Of a stretch of 64,000 bases of DNA, positions 41,662-54,559 are shown piece by piece. The translations under genes and the position numbers were made by a program. The stretch covers positions 3,472,001 to 3,536,000 of the forward strand of contig WAID01000006.1 of assembly GCA_016584495.1 (NCBI GenBank), given 5' to 3'. The stretch is from Celoporthe dispersa (lineage: Eukaryota > Ascomycota > Sordariomycetes > Diaporthales > Cryphonectriaceae). Position 1 is the stretch's first letter; each line of letters starts with the position of its first letter. A model generated the notes under the pieces. The model did not search any database, had not been told where the DNA came from, and saw only the letters and a list, made by a program, of their open reading frames with translations.

Positions 41662-41975
41662 TGAACCAGAACCTCGGGCGCCGTCGCACGAAAGGACAAA
41701 TATTAAGGCAATGGGCAAGGGCTTATGCAACCCAAGTGTGCTGAATCGGTCACAAGGACGACAACAAACGAAGGCTATACATGCATAAGGTCAGGGTGAA
41801 AAGCCTGCCTTAGACCTGTCCAGAGGGCTCAAATTGAGAAAAGAAGGGAAGATTGCCTATTATTTTGTCTAAGTATAGAAAAAAAATGAACAGGGGCTGC
41901 ACTCTTATATCTGAACGACCTCAGAACCCACCTACATTCCATGTCCTGAAGTCTACTTTACTGGCCACCACAACA
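41662..41975 (-). repeat. Solo M LTR, inverted relative to the composite
   Basis: TGAACCAGAACC...CCACCACAACA, 314 bp, with a 4-bp TSD ATAT on both sides (41658-41661, 41976-41979). Much richer in C and G than the M LTRs at 14960 and 46127 and close to the copy at 57927, so it is younger or escaped RIP. No internal element sequence remains next to it. Confidence 0.88.
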
Positions 41976-41979
41976 ATAT

Positions 41980-44900
41980 TTTCCTTACTTATTCTCTTTT
42001 TGCATATTTTACTAGAAGAAGAAAGATAATAATTTATCTATTATTATTCTATTATTTATTATAAATAATATAATATCCTAATAAATTTTCAAAAACCCAA
42101 TATAGAATAAAATATTCAGATATAAAGCATTTGAATTATTAAAACTATATAAAAGCAATACATAAGAAATATTATATTAGAATATAATTCAATCAAAATA
42201 ATTATCTATTATCTTATTTCATTTTCATTTATTATTATCCTTATATTATTTTCTTACTATACTCTCAAAAAGATTACTTAGAGCTGGATTTATAAATAAA
42301 GCAGCTAATCAAATCTTAAGACAAGTCTTATATATCCTATTAATATTGCTGATTATTCCAATTTAAGCTTGCATTTGATTAAAAATCGAGTTATTGGATA
42401 ATAGTTTGAGAATTTTTAGCTTTATCTGAAAATAATGCAGCTTTAATATTATAAGAATCTTTGGCTTGCTGAGTTCTCTTCTTTCTAAAAGATTTAGAAA
42501 GCTTCTGAATATAAGAATCTGCTATTTCTTTTCCCTTTCTCTTGCTTTTTGCTTTAATATTCAGAATCTTTATATAAGATCTAATTTTATTTTTTCCAAT
42601 CAATTTAGATATAGATTTAGCTGAAAATGCTTAAATAGGTCTAGCTTTCGCTTATAGTATAGATTAATTTGACTCTCTAATTAAGCGCGAAAAAAAATAG
42701 CTTTCTCAGATATAAAGCATTCTAATTATTCTTAGAAAAGCAAAAATTGGAAAAAATACTATCTATTTATTCAATATTGCTATAAGAAATATTATTATAT
42801 CTCAGAAACTAATATTAGCTTTTTATAATCTAATATATCTTATTATCAATACTTAAATCCAAAATTATATTAAATATTTGATATAAATCTAATTAATTGA
42901 ATAAATTGCAATATTATAGCAAAGAAATAAAAGAAAATATTAGCAAATGCTTAAATTTAAATAGAAATAAATAGATAAAACTCTTACTTATATATACTAA
43001 TTATTAATATATAGAATATCTTAAATATAATTATATTTTATTTCAGTATAATAAATATAATTATCGCATTTGCTATTAAAGAAATTAAATAAAAAGATAT
43101 ATTTAAGAAAAAGCTAATTTATATTAAGCTAAATACTATTAACTAGTATAAAAGCTAAAGCATATTAATAAGCATAATAGTTATAGAGAATGAAATTGCA
43201 ATAATTATATAATTAGATAAAAAGATATTATAGCTAATCAGCTTAAGCAAAAATATACTTAAGATATTTTCCAAATAGCTTTATATTAGCTTTGCATACT
43301 AAGATAGATTATAAGATAATCTCTTAAGCAGTCTTTAGCTGAAAGAATTTCTAAATATAAATAAAGCTAGCAATTAGATTATTCTAGAAAAAAAAGTTAT
43401 TATAAATAATCTAAAAATAATAGATTATATTTAGCTTGCTATAAATAATAGAAAAAATAATCTTATTTATAAAAGAATACTAGTTATAAATAATAAGAAA
43501 GCAAATATTAATATTAAAAGAATAAATAGAAATAATAAATCAATTCCAATTGCTTTTATTCTATTGCTATATTAGATTGATTTGCGAAGAAAAAATAATA
43601 TTAATAATAATTTGAAATATATTAATTTATATTTTAAGCCTGAATAGAGAAAGAAAAGAAAAAATCTATAAAAAAGAATAAAAATAGAAAAGAAAAAGAA
43701 ATGGAATAGCTAAGTAAGAATAGATAAAGAGATAGAATTATGCTAGATTAAGAAAGAGAAGAAAAGCATTATTGCATTTTTCCAATTATAACTCTTGCTT
43801 AATTTACTTAATAATCCTAGCTTAGCTAGAGATTTAGCTTATTACTAATTAATAAAAATAGAAAAAAATTATTAGCTTCGATTATAATAAGAAAAATTCC
43901 CAAGCTAGCTAAATTAATCTTAGAAATTAATATAATCTCTTCTTTTTCTTATCTTTTAATAATAATCTTTAAAGATAGCTATTCTATTGATTTACGCTTT
44001 CTATTTTGATTCTGCAATCTTAATAATATTGCAATTATTAAATTGGAATCTCAATTTTCAATTTTCTTATCCTATATTGCACTTTCTTTTATCAAATATA
44101 TACTGTAAATCTCAATCTTTATTTTCTTTCCCTACTTCTGCTATAATTAGCCTCTTCTTTTTATAGCTTGAATTATAATCTATTCAAATATTATAGCTAT
44201 AGCTTCTCGAAATTATAAATTAATTAAAGCTATTATATCTAGAAATCGAAATTGGATAGCTAAAGCTTACTGCTTGCGCATTTTTTTGCCAAAATATCTT
44301 ACTCTTTTACTATTATTAAATCGAAATCCCTTTTCTTTAATATATATAAGCAGAAGAATAAGATAATATAGACTTTTCTAAACAAATATTTCCTAAATCT
44401 TTAGAAATAATTCTTATATAATAAAGGAGAATATAAGAAAATAAATATATAAATTAATCTCTTTAATCTTTATAATCTAATTAGATTAATCTAGATAAAT
44501 AATATGAGAAATATATTTATTAAAGCTATCTTTGCTGCTTTCAAATATTATATATAGAATAATCAAAAAGAGATTATTCTTTTGTATATATTAAAATTAT
44601 ATTTAATAAGGAAACTTAATAATTGAAAATTAATTATTTGCTTAGAATAAAAGATAAGAAAGCATTATAATATCGATTTCTATTTCTTTATCTTATAAAG
44701 GAATCAATTAGCTTCTAAAACCTTATATAATATAATACTCGATATAAGAAAAGCTTTCTTGCAACTATATAGCTAAGCTAGAAAAATATACTTAAAGCTG
44801 TGCAAAAATTCTTTAGAATAATAAATTCTAATTGCATAATCGAAATAGTCTTTATAATAGTCTGCGATAATAAGAAATATTAAATACTTTATATTATTAA

Positions 44901-46126
44901 GATTTTCTATCTTTAATTTAGAGAATCTACTAAGATATATAAGCAATTGCATAATTATTTAGATTAGATTTATACTATATTTACTATATATAAGGAAACT
45001 GCTTATTTTATAAGCAATAATTATTACTAATTATTAAAGAAAATGCATTTTATTGCTTTTATATATAAGCTAAAATAAGCAAAACTTCTATAATATCTTT
45101 CCTAGCTTATAATTCTTATTTATTATATAGTAAACTATAAATAAATATTAATATAGCTATCCTAGATTGAATTTCGCTTTAATATCAATATATATAAAAA
45201 GAAATTAATAGATTTAGCAAAGCTTAGTATTAAAAATAATTATAATCAATTAGTAAAAAATATCTCAGCTATAATAGCTAAGCAATTCAGAACTATATAG
45301 ATATTTAATATAATAAGTACTTGCTAATAAGAGAATAATATATTTATATTAAAAGTAATTAATACAGCTTATATACTGAAATTAGTATTCCAGCTTAATT
45401 AAGAGTCTCTTATTACTTATTAGAGCAAATAAATACTAAGCAGATTATCTAGATAAAATGCATTCAATTAATCCTCGAATAAAGATATCTATATAAAGAA
45501 TATTTCTAGAATACTATCAATCTTACTTCTAATATTTATAAATAATAAAACTCTTATGCTAAAGCTTTTTTTATAGAATAAACTATTTCTATATTAGCGA
45601 CTAAAAAGTAATAATTCTATAGCTCCGAAGCTATCCTTTCAGCTCTTATCGCCTCAAATTCCTTTATAGCAAGAACTTTTACCCAATAAATCTGATTAGG
45701 CTATTAATTAAAGAGAGAGAATAAAAAGATTTCAAATATATAAAAAAAATCAAGCAATAGAAAGCTTAATACAAGCAAATCCAGACTAATATCCAAAGAA
45801 ATAAAGAATAAAATATTATTATTAAAGCTGCCTAATAAAAGTATTAATTGCAATAATAAGAAAGATAGTAATAAAATTTGCATAAGCTAAAGATAATAAT
45901 ACTAAAAATAATAATAAAGTATTTACTGAATAATAATAAGAATTAATCTGAAAGAATATAATATACTAGTCTAGTTATTATATAAATAATAATTCAAAAA
46001 ATAATTATAATAGATTTTTCATTCTATAATTACATTTTAGTTTTTTCTTAATCCTTATTATCTGAATAAATATAATATATTATAATCATAATTGCAACTT
46101 TAGATTAAAAATTGCTGGAAGAGGAA
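41980..46126 (+). pseudogene. Second retroelement interior, possibly Ty1/copia-like pol, heavily mutated
   Basis: Very AT-rich. Plus-strand stretches near 44,690-44,800 read LDIRKAFLQ...ARKIYLKLCK, which resembles the conserved RT segment of fungal Ty1/copia elements (DI..AF.Q, then R.IYLK.P). Shortly after, SNCIIEIV fits the segment that precedes LYGI in that family. A Lys/Arg/Glu-rich stretch about 43.6-43.8 kb fits the linker before RT. Other conserved copia motifs could not be found, so the family call is tentative. It ends at a polypurine-like tract beside the right M LTR, which favours this block as the original cargo of the M-LTR element. Confidence 0.4.
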
Positions 46127-46440
46127 TATTGTAATAGCCAATAGAATAGATTTTAGGATATAGAATATAAATGGGTCTTGAGATTATTCAGATATAAGAG
46201 TGCAGCTCTTATTCATTTTTTTCTATACTTAGACAAAAATAATAAGCAATCTTTCCTTCTTTTCTCAATTTGAGCTCTTTAGATAGGTCTAAGGCAAGCT
46301 TTTCACTCTAACTTTATGCATATGTAGCCTTCGTTTATTGTCGTCTTTATAATCGATTCAGCACACTTAGGTTGCATAAGCCCTTGCCTATTGCTTTGAC
46401 ATTCGTTCTTTCGTGCGACAGCGCCCGAGGTTCTGATTCA
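46127..46440 (+). repeat. Right (3') M LTR of the composite element
   Basis: 314 bp, TATTGTAATAGCC...TTCTGATTCA, preceded by GGAAGAGGAA and followed by TTAT, the TSD partner of 14956-14959. The right third is GC-richer than the left. Confidence 0.88.
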
Positions 46441-47951
46441 TTATCTCAAATTTTATACTGATATTTTTTTATATATTATTTGTCTTTAGCTAATATTATT
46501 ACTTTCTGATTTGGAAATCTCTGATTATAATAGCTTACTTAGCTGCTTATTTTATAAGTTTTCTAATTTGAAGATTTCAATTATTGCTTTCTCTAGTTTT
46601 TTATTAAGAAATTATATCTAATATTCTAAAGAAAATCTTTTTTTATTATTTTCCAATTAATTATTTTCTAATTAATTATTTATTAAATTAGATACATAGT
46701 CTGAATTACTATCTTATAAAATCTTATTATAGTATAAGCTATATTATTCTATAGCTAATTGCTTTTTTTCTTTTAAGTTTTTTAAAAAACTATTCTAAGC
46801 TTTTTCTTTTCTGCAAAATGCAATAAGCATTTATTATTATAATAGAATATCTAATTAAGATATTTATAAATAATAAGATTTACTGCTTACTTAGATAAAT
46901 AATTATTGCTTAGCTAATTGAATTTTTATTGCTTTGCAATATTTATTTATTATTCTTTCTGAATAGATTGCTATTTGAATTTCTTAAACTGCTTATATTC
47001 GCATACGAAATATTCTAATTTTCTATAATTAAAGTATTCTCTATTGCTTTTATAAATATCGCAATTAATAGCATTAAATTTTATAAATCTAGTATAAATA
47101 TTACTATTTTGGAAAATATTATATAGTTTCTTCTAATATTGAAATTTCTTGCTTAAATTAATTGAAATTTTCTAAATCTAATTTCCTTTTTTCTTAGACT
47201 TTTCTATCTATTATTTATATAAGCGATTATTAATATAGATTGCCTAATTCGAGAATATTATAAAATTTTCTAGCTAATTCTATTTAGAGATTTTATTTTT
47301 GATTTTATTTTTAAATCTTTTATAATAATATTCTATAAAATTCTTATCTTTTTATAAAAGCTATACTAAAAGCTATTTAAATCTAACTATATAAGCTGAG
47401 ATTGATTTAGTCTGCTTTAGATCTATAAATTATTAAGCTATAATGAATTCTTTATTTGGATTATCGAAAGTTTTCTTAAAAGCTTTTTCGAAATTTGCGA
47501 AAGAGTCGAATATATTCTTAATATCTTGATTGCATATATTAAGATTGTTCTAATATTCCAGATAATTGCGCAGAAAAGATTTATATTAAATAAAAGTATT
47601 CTTTTTAAAGCGAGTTCTAGTAAGAATAACTTTTTCATATTTAAAGATAAATTAAGCAGTATAGTATAAGAAATATGCCTTATAATAAGTAAAGAATTCG
47701 TAAAATATCTTCTATACTTTGTTATATATAATTAGCTTATTTATCTTATATATTTTGTTTGCTATAGTAGAAATTGAATTATTATTCTATTGCTATAGAA
47801 TGCGAATCTGCTTTTGAAGATTAGCAATAATATTAATTATCTATTTATATATAAGCTTATAAATAGATAAAATAGGCATTTGAGAAGCTATTATATTCCA
47901 TATTGCTCAAAAAGATAATATTAAATCTTTTTTAAATAAGAATTATTAAAA
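46441..47951 (-). mobile_element. Element Ga, fragment 3 (gag region)
   Basis: Collinear with 32,577-34,085 of Gb. The minus-strand piece 47638-47438 (MKKLFLLELALKRILLF) aligns with the 33859-33572 piece of Gb, confirming the gag frame in both. Directly followed by the Ga LTR. Confidence 0.85.
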
Positions 47952-48259
47952 TATAATAAATATTGCAGTAATCTGAAGATTTCTAAATACTAATTAGATT
48001 TATATTAGCAAGAAAGATATTAAAAAGCATTGAGTTTTTGAATATAGAATTATGCAAATCTTAATAAGCAATGCAAATATTTACTATTTTTGAAGCTATT
48101 TAATATATAAGACTGAATATTTAGATTGATAATTGAAAAGCTATATACTGAATCTATTTATTAATAATAAGTATATTCTTATATATTTAGCTTTTTAGTT
48201 TGATAGATATAATAGATGTCTATTCTATCTATTATTGATAGATATAATAAATGTCTATG
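47952..48259 (-). repeat. Right LTR of element Ga, first part (split by H)
   Basis: Starts TATAATAAATATTGCAG (TGTAATAAGTACTGCAG in less mutated copies). Contains GATAGATATAATAGATGTC-type repeats, which the Gb LTR lacks. Interrupted at CTATG (48255-48259) by element H; it resumes at 55643. Confidence 0.87.
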
Positions 48260-48702
48260 TGTTATGACCCATCCAACATGCAGGTCACAAATAAAGTGGC
48301 CCAACAGCGGGGCATGGAAAACTAGCAGAATCCAGATACAAAAGCAGCAGAGAAAAAGAATTACATAACCCAGGATTAGGGTTACTGATAGATGAGATAG
48401 ATATCTATCACATCTATTAGTGATAGATAGGATAGACATCTATTACATCTATCAAACTGAAGAGCTAGATATATAAGGATATACTTATTACTAATAGATA
48501 GATTCAGTATATAGCTTTTCAGTTGTTAATCTAAGTATTTATTCTTATATATTGAATAGCTCCAAAGGCAGTAAATATTTGCATCGCTTATTAGGATTTG
48601 TACGATTCCGTATTCAAAGATTCAATATTTTTGATATCTCTCTTGCTAGTATAAATCCAATTAGTATTTAGGAATCCTCGGATTATTGCAATACTTATTA
48701 TA
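48260..48702 (+). repeat. 5' LTR of element H
   Basis: 443 bp, TGTTATGACCCATCCAACAT...CTTATTATA. Less mutated than the 3' LTR in its first 200 bp. It holds several imperfect inverted repeats built on GATAGAT, including the perfect palindrome GATAGATATCTATC (48396-48409). Confidence 0.92.
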
Positions 48703-48759
48703 TTTTGACAACTCTTGTTCAAGAAAGATTTAGTATTACTCTCTTGAGCAATACGGAAT

Positions 48760-49790
48760 ATGATGGCTTCTCAAATGCCCACTTTATCTATTTATAAGCC
48801 TATGCGTAAGCAAATAATCAATGCTATCGCTAATCTTCAGAAGCAGATTCGCACTTTATAGCAATAAAATAACAATCTAGTTCCTATTATAGCGAATAAA
48901 GCATATAAGATAGACAAACTGATTATGTATAATAGAGTATAGAAGATGCTTTATAGATTCTTTATTTATTGCAAGGCATATTTTCTATATTACGCTGCTT
49001 AGTTTACTTCTGAATATAAAAAGGTTATTCTTGCTGGAATTCGCTTCGAAAAGGATGCCCTTATTTGATACGAACTTTCTTTGCGCAATTATCTGAAGTA
49101 TTAGGATAATCTTAATATATGCAATTAAAATACTAAGAATATATTTAACTCTTTTGCAGGTTTTGAGAAAACTCTTAAGGAAATCTTTAGTAATCCAAAT
49201 AAAGAATGCATTATAGCTTAACAATTTATAGATCTAAAGCAGACTAAGTTAGCTTTGGCTTATATAATTAGATTCAAACAATTCTTAGTATAGCTTCTAT
49301 AAGAAGATAAGAATTTTATAGAATATTATTATAAAGGATTTAAAGATGAAGTCAAAGATGAAATCTCTAAATAGGATTAGCTGGAAGACTTTGCGATATT
49401 CTCGAATTAGGCAATCTGCATCGATAATTGCCTATATAAATGACGGATGGAGAAATCTAAGAAAGGAGGAAGCTAGATCTAGAGAATCCTAGCCAATTCG
49501 AGTAAGAAATTCCAATACTAAAAGAAGCAGTATGGTATTTTCCAAAGCAGCAGCATTTATGCTGGACCTATAGAGCTCGATGCTACAAATTGCGATACTT
49601 GCAAAAGTAATAAGGGATACTTTAATTGTAGGAAATCAGGATACTTCGCATGCGATTGTAGGCAGCCCAAGAAACCTAGATGGCAGCTCGTTTAGGAAAG
49701 ACAATAGGCGAACGTTATAAGATGATAGGAACCCAATCAGCTAAGCAATAACTATCTATCTGAACAAGCGATGGACCTTATTGCTTATAA
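48760..49790 (+). pseudogene. gag of element H
   Basis: First codons near 48,763 (MASQMPTLSIYL). The nucleocapsid-type zinc knuckle sits at about 49,590-49,670: CDTCKSNKGYFNCRKSGYF in one phase, then CRQPKKPRW, i.e. C-x2-C followed by a second C/H pair. Stops are of the TGG to TAG/TGA and CAR to TAR kind. This is the structural protein that packages the element RNA in intact relatives. Confidence 0.6.
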
Positions 49791-50779
49791 ATGTCTTAAT
49801 TGGACGTATTATTATGATGATAGATGCTTATCGCATTTTATAGAAAAGGAAAGCTTAGGATAGTTCCTTAGGAAGCTTAAAGAGAAAAAAGCAACTCGCT
49901 ATAGGATAATATAGTCCATTCTATAATACAGTTCTATAGAATAGTAATTTAGATTGTTCATCTAACCCAATGGATAATCGATCAATGGATAATCAGTTAG
50001 AAAAAGTCTAAATAATGGAAGAGGATAGAAAAAAAGTTTCCTTTGGGATATTGGATGCAACTTTTTACTAAAAAACCAGACTCGGAAGATGCAGTATCGG
50101 AAACACTCGAGCAAGAAAACCTACCAGATAGGCAGCCAAGCGATTTACTGCAATTAGAGACTCCCAAATCAGAGAATGATAATACCAGCTAAGAATAAAT
50201 AGTATATGAAAGAATATCAGTATAAAACTTAAGATAGGAATAGACTAGATATATTATCCGAGTATAATAATTCAGAGAAGTCTTCATCCATATACTTTTT
50301 CAAGAAGCAAGAGCTTTTAGGCATAAAGATCCTAGGATCGCCCATTATTATAAGAAGTATTATAAGATTGCATAAATCTTCTATATATATTATAGCTATA
50401 AGATATATTTTGTAGAAAAAGCAGAAAACGAATACTTCCTAATCAGAGAATAGAATAAGATTATTCACGCTATTAAGGAACCAAGTGTTAGATTTATGAA
50501 GAAGCTCGACTATATCTAGGAATACGCATGGATCGGATATCTAGATGATTTTCCAGAAGCATATATTAATAAGTGCATCAAATAGTAGTAGTATCTTATC
50601 AGAGTATGCGAGATCTATAAGCAGAAGAAAGCAAATGTATAGTATAGCGATTAAGATCAAAAGAAAAAGACGCTAATATAGTTACCAACAAGCAAGAAAA
50701 CTCGTAAGATAAGCAATTCAATCCCCAAAAGAAGGAAATCGCTTATAAGAGATAATGAATAATTCAGATTAATAAGATT

Positions 50780-53700
50780 CCTATGCATAATAGTCAAAAG
50801 GATTATACATATATCACATTTGATATAATTATTAACGAATAAAGATATTGCGTATTATTGGATAATAGCGCCCAAAGAAACTATATTTTACTATAAATAG
50901 TCAATATAGTATAGATACTATGGCAATATAAGGAAGAATCCTATACTTTCAGCATTATAGAAGAAAAACTTGTCTCATATAATCAGAGTATTATAGATAT
51001 AAAGACTGATTATCTATTAGTATTTATCCAAAGCCTTACGATATATATTATCTTTGATATTATAGATATAGCATATTATATATTGATTTTAGGATTTCCT
51101 TGATTTAAGAAGCATAATCTTCGAATTGATTAAACTATTAGCTAAATCTTTTGAGAATAAGCTATACCTAAAGAGATAATCGCAATTAAAAGCGAAGAGC
51201 AAGATCTAATTATTAAGCATAATCTAAGGAAAAAGCATTCAAATAGATCTATATATACCTCTAAATCAGCAGAGACTGATAGCTTATAGAAAAGGATTGC
51301 AGAATCTTTAGATCTATAAAAAAGGATTGAAGATGAATCATATACAATAATAGATAATAGCTAGATACGAAGAAAAGGCATATTATAAAGCAATAAGTAT
51401 AAACTCTGGAATTATAAAGAAATCAGTCTTCCGAGAAAAGGAATTGATAGGCTATAATAGATTATAAATGCTAACTTAAATTGCCTAATAAGGAAAAAGA
51501 AATAATCAAAGCCTAGCATAATCAATAGCCTATAGAGAAGCTGCCCGAAAGCATTCTAAAATAAGAAAAAGAATACTTAATAGTATCTCTTATTTCTCCA
51601 GATAGCAGAAATTGAAGAAAGGCTTATACTAATATTCAAAGGAATTCCAAAAGAATATTAAGAATTTACAGAATTATTCTCAAGAAAGTTCAAAAATAGA
51701 TTTCCAGAATATAAACTATTCGATTACGAAATCCTTCTAAAAGAAAGGACTAAACTAGGATTCAAGCTAATTTATAGCTTGAATGAAGCAAAACTCGAAG
51801 CATTCAGGAAATATTTGGATGAGAACTTCAAGCAAGAATATATCAGATTATTATAATCCCCAGCAAAATACTCTATAATATTTATATCCAAGAAAAATAG
51901 CAAGCTTAGGCTTTATATAGACTATAGATAGCTTAATAATATTATTATCAAAAATCGATATCTTTTACTATTCATCAAGAAGCTTAAAGATCAATTATAT
52001 AGTGCATAATAGTTCATAGTACTCGATCTTAAGGAAAGTTATTATTATATACGCATTAAGAAAGAAAAAAAGTGGAAAATAGCTTTCAGGATTCGCTATA
52101 GATATTTTGAATATTAGATTATGCTTTTTAGATTGACCAATGCATCTACATCTTTCCAAGAAATAATCAATTATATCTTATATGAATATCTCGATATCTT
52201 CATTATTGCCTATCTTAATAATATCCTTATCTACTCTAAGGATTATAAGGAATATAGGAAGTATATACAAATAATCTTATAAATGCTTTAGGATAATAGA
52301 CTCTTTATAGAACTAATCAAAAGCTATTTTTATATCCAGAAAGTCGACTATCTCGGATATATTATTAAGCTAAGCTATATATAGATGCAAAAGATAAGAT
52401 TAAAGTATTGCGCAATTAGCTAATCCTTAAAATAGTAAAGAATATCAGAGCATTCTTTGGATATGCAAACTTTTATCGATAATTTATTAGCAATTACTCG
52501 GTAATTGCTAAATTATTAACAAATCTAATGAAAAAGAGCGAAATGTTCTGATAGGATAAGAAAAAATGGGAAGCTTTTGAAACTATCAAAGCTAAGATTG
52601 CGAAAGATCCAGTTCTTGAAAAAGCTAATCCAATATGAGAATTCGAAATTGCATCCGATGTATCAGAATATGAATATAGTGCAGAACTAATCCAAAGAGA
52701 CGATTAAGGATAATCAAAACTTATAGCGAACTTTTCGAAGAAATTTAGCGAACTAGAATTATAATATAGGATTCCAAATAAGAAATTCATAGTAATAGTA
52801 TATGCATTCCAGGAATAGCAATACTATCTGATTAGAATAAAATTGCTAATTAAGATGTTTATGGATTATAAGAATTTTACAATATTTATAATAATTAAGA
52901 TTCTTAATAGAAGATAAATTCAATAAGTAGAATTTCTTTTCTAATTCGATATTAAGATAATTCATATTCCAGGAAAAGAAAATACTAGAGCAGATACTCT
53001 TAGTAGACAATCAGATCTTCAACCAAATATAGATATCAAAGAATAGATACTCCTTAGTATAGATAAGAATAGCAATCTTGTATAGATACGAGAGATTAAT
53101 ATAATATTCAAGATCGCGCATTAAAGAAAAAACCTAGAAGATATAATTCTAGCGGAATAGGACGAATATATTAGAGATATACATAGCGCATTTATATATG
53201 AATATCAAGAAGTCAGAGCAATTTATAAGAGAATCCGAAAGTATTGAGATTCTCCAAAACTCAGAAAAAGAATAGAAGATATCCTTAGAAAATGCGATAG
53301 CTGCAAGAAAAATAAAGCAGAATAATACAAGTCTTATAGATTATTGCAATCTTTATTAATACCTATAGCTATTTAGCAATCAACTAGCCTAAATTTTATT
53401 ATCAAGCTATCCCTCTTATAAGAATCCTTAATTAGAATATAATTCGATAGCATTTTAATAATAATTTGCAGATTAAGCAAATATGCTTATTTTCTACTCT
53501 ACAAAGAGAGCAGTATAGCAGAAGAATTCGTATACATATTTCTTAGAATAATAGTAGCTAATTATAGAATGCTATAGGAATTCATCTTAGATAGAGATAG
53601 GAAATTCGCATTATATTTCTAAATATTATTTATGAAATAGCTTAGAATTGCATACAAAATATCAATCGTATTCCACTTGCAAATAGATAGATAGATGGAA

Positions 53701-54450
53701 TAAACTAACTAAATCGTAGAATAATATCTTAAGCACTATATCAACTAGAAGCAGAATAATTGGATTGAATTGCTATTACTAGCGCAATTCGCATATAATA
53801 GTGCAGATATCAGTATTATAAAAGTTTCATTATTCTATGCACTCTATAGGCATAATCTAATAGCCTACTATAAAGCATTGCTAGAAGCAAATGTAAAAGC
53901 TGCAGAAAAGAAGGTGCTTAGATTTAGAAAGATTAGAGAAAGATTATAGTCAGAGCTTGCATTTATCCAGAAACGTATAATTCAGTACGCAAACTCTAAG
54001 AGAATTGAAAAATCAATCTTATAAGAAAGAGATAAAGTCTATCTGATTTGCAAAAATATCAAAATTACGAGATCCAATAATAAACTGGATTATAAGAAAC
54101 TAGAATCTTTCAAAATTCTATATAAAATCTTGCTAATTAATTACAAACTTGCAATACTATATTAAAGATTATATCCAGTCTTTTATATATCACTTCTCGA
54201 ACTAGTATTACTTAGCGCAAAACTCTCATACGATAATGATATTATCCCAGATGAAGAACAATAATAGGAAATAAAAAAAGATTCAGAGTGTATATAAAAA
54301 AGGAAGAAGATACTAATATTTTATCAAATAGAAAGGCTATAATAATAGCGAAAGCTTATAGGAAAAACCAGCTAATATCAGTAAAGATTCAATTCAAGAA
54401 TATTAGCGAAACAATACTCTTATAAACTAAGAAAGATCGCCCCGGCTCGA
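50780..54450 (+). pseudogene. pol of element H (protease, RT, RNase H, integrase, chromodomain), RIP-inactivated
   Basis: Protease: LLDNSAQRNYI near 50,850 (DSGA-type site changed to DNSA) and ILGFP.FKKHNLRID near 51,090. RT: 51,690-52,390, with LNEAKLEAFRKYLDE, LRLYIDYR.LNN, then AYLNNILIYSKD near 52,215, where the catalytic YLDD has become YLNN. RNase H about 52.55-53.0 kb. Integrase: zinc-domain CDSCKKNKAE near 53,284; core LDRDRKFALYF near 53,592 and FHLQIDRQM near 53,675; C-terminal part about 53.8-54.2 kb. A chromodomain-like segment (ERL...YRKNQLIS) is blurred near 54,330-54,420. Many stops; not functional. Confidence 0.85.
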
Positions 54451-54559
54451 AATAAGAACTAAAGACAATAAGTTTATCTAAAAATTACGAGCTTGCAGAA
54501 AGACTAGCATCTATATTCCTAGAATTCGTAATGCTAAATAAATCAAAGTCTATAATAGA

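Larger units (their letters stand above)
14960..46440 (+). mobile_element. Composite element bounded by 314-bp 'M' LTRs, interrupted by C, Gb and a solo LTR
   Basis: The left M LTR (14960-15167 plus 26314-26420) and right M LTR (46127-46440) have the same orientation. They are flanked by TTAT on both sides, and the DNA outside them joins seamlessly as element Ga (compare CTATTCTTAT|TTCAAG at 32,571-32,586). A purine-rich tract (GGAAGAGGAA, 46118-46127) precedes the right LTR, as expected for a plus-strand element. After removing C, Gb and the solo LTR, about 11.7 kb of interior remains with two pol-like blocks: a Ty3/gypsy one and a possible Ty1/copia-like one next to the 3' LTR. Which of them owns the M LTRs cannot be settled by eye. 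Confidence 0.75.

Noticed and set aside
41458..41730. Minus-strand 90-codon frame
   Set aside because: Spans the edge of the solo M LTR and AT-rich repeats; no protein-like pattern.
48179..48439. Minus-strand 86-codon frame
   Set aside because: Spans the junction of the Ga LTR and the H LTR, so it cannot be an old gene.
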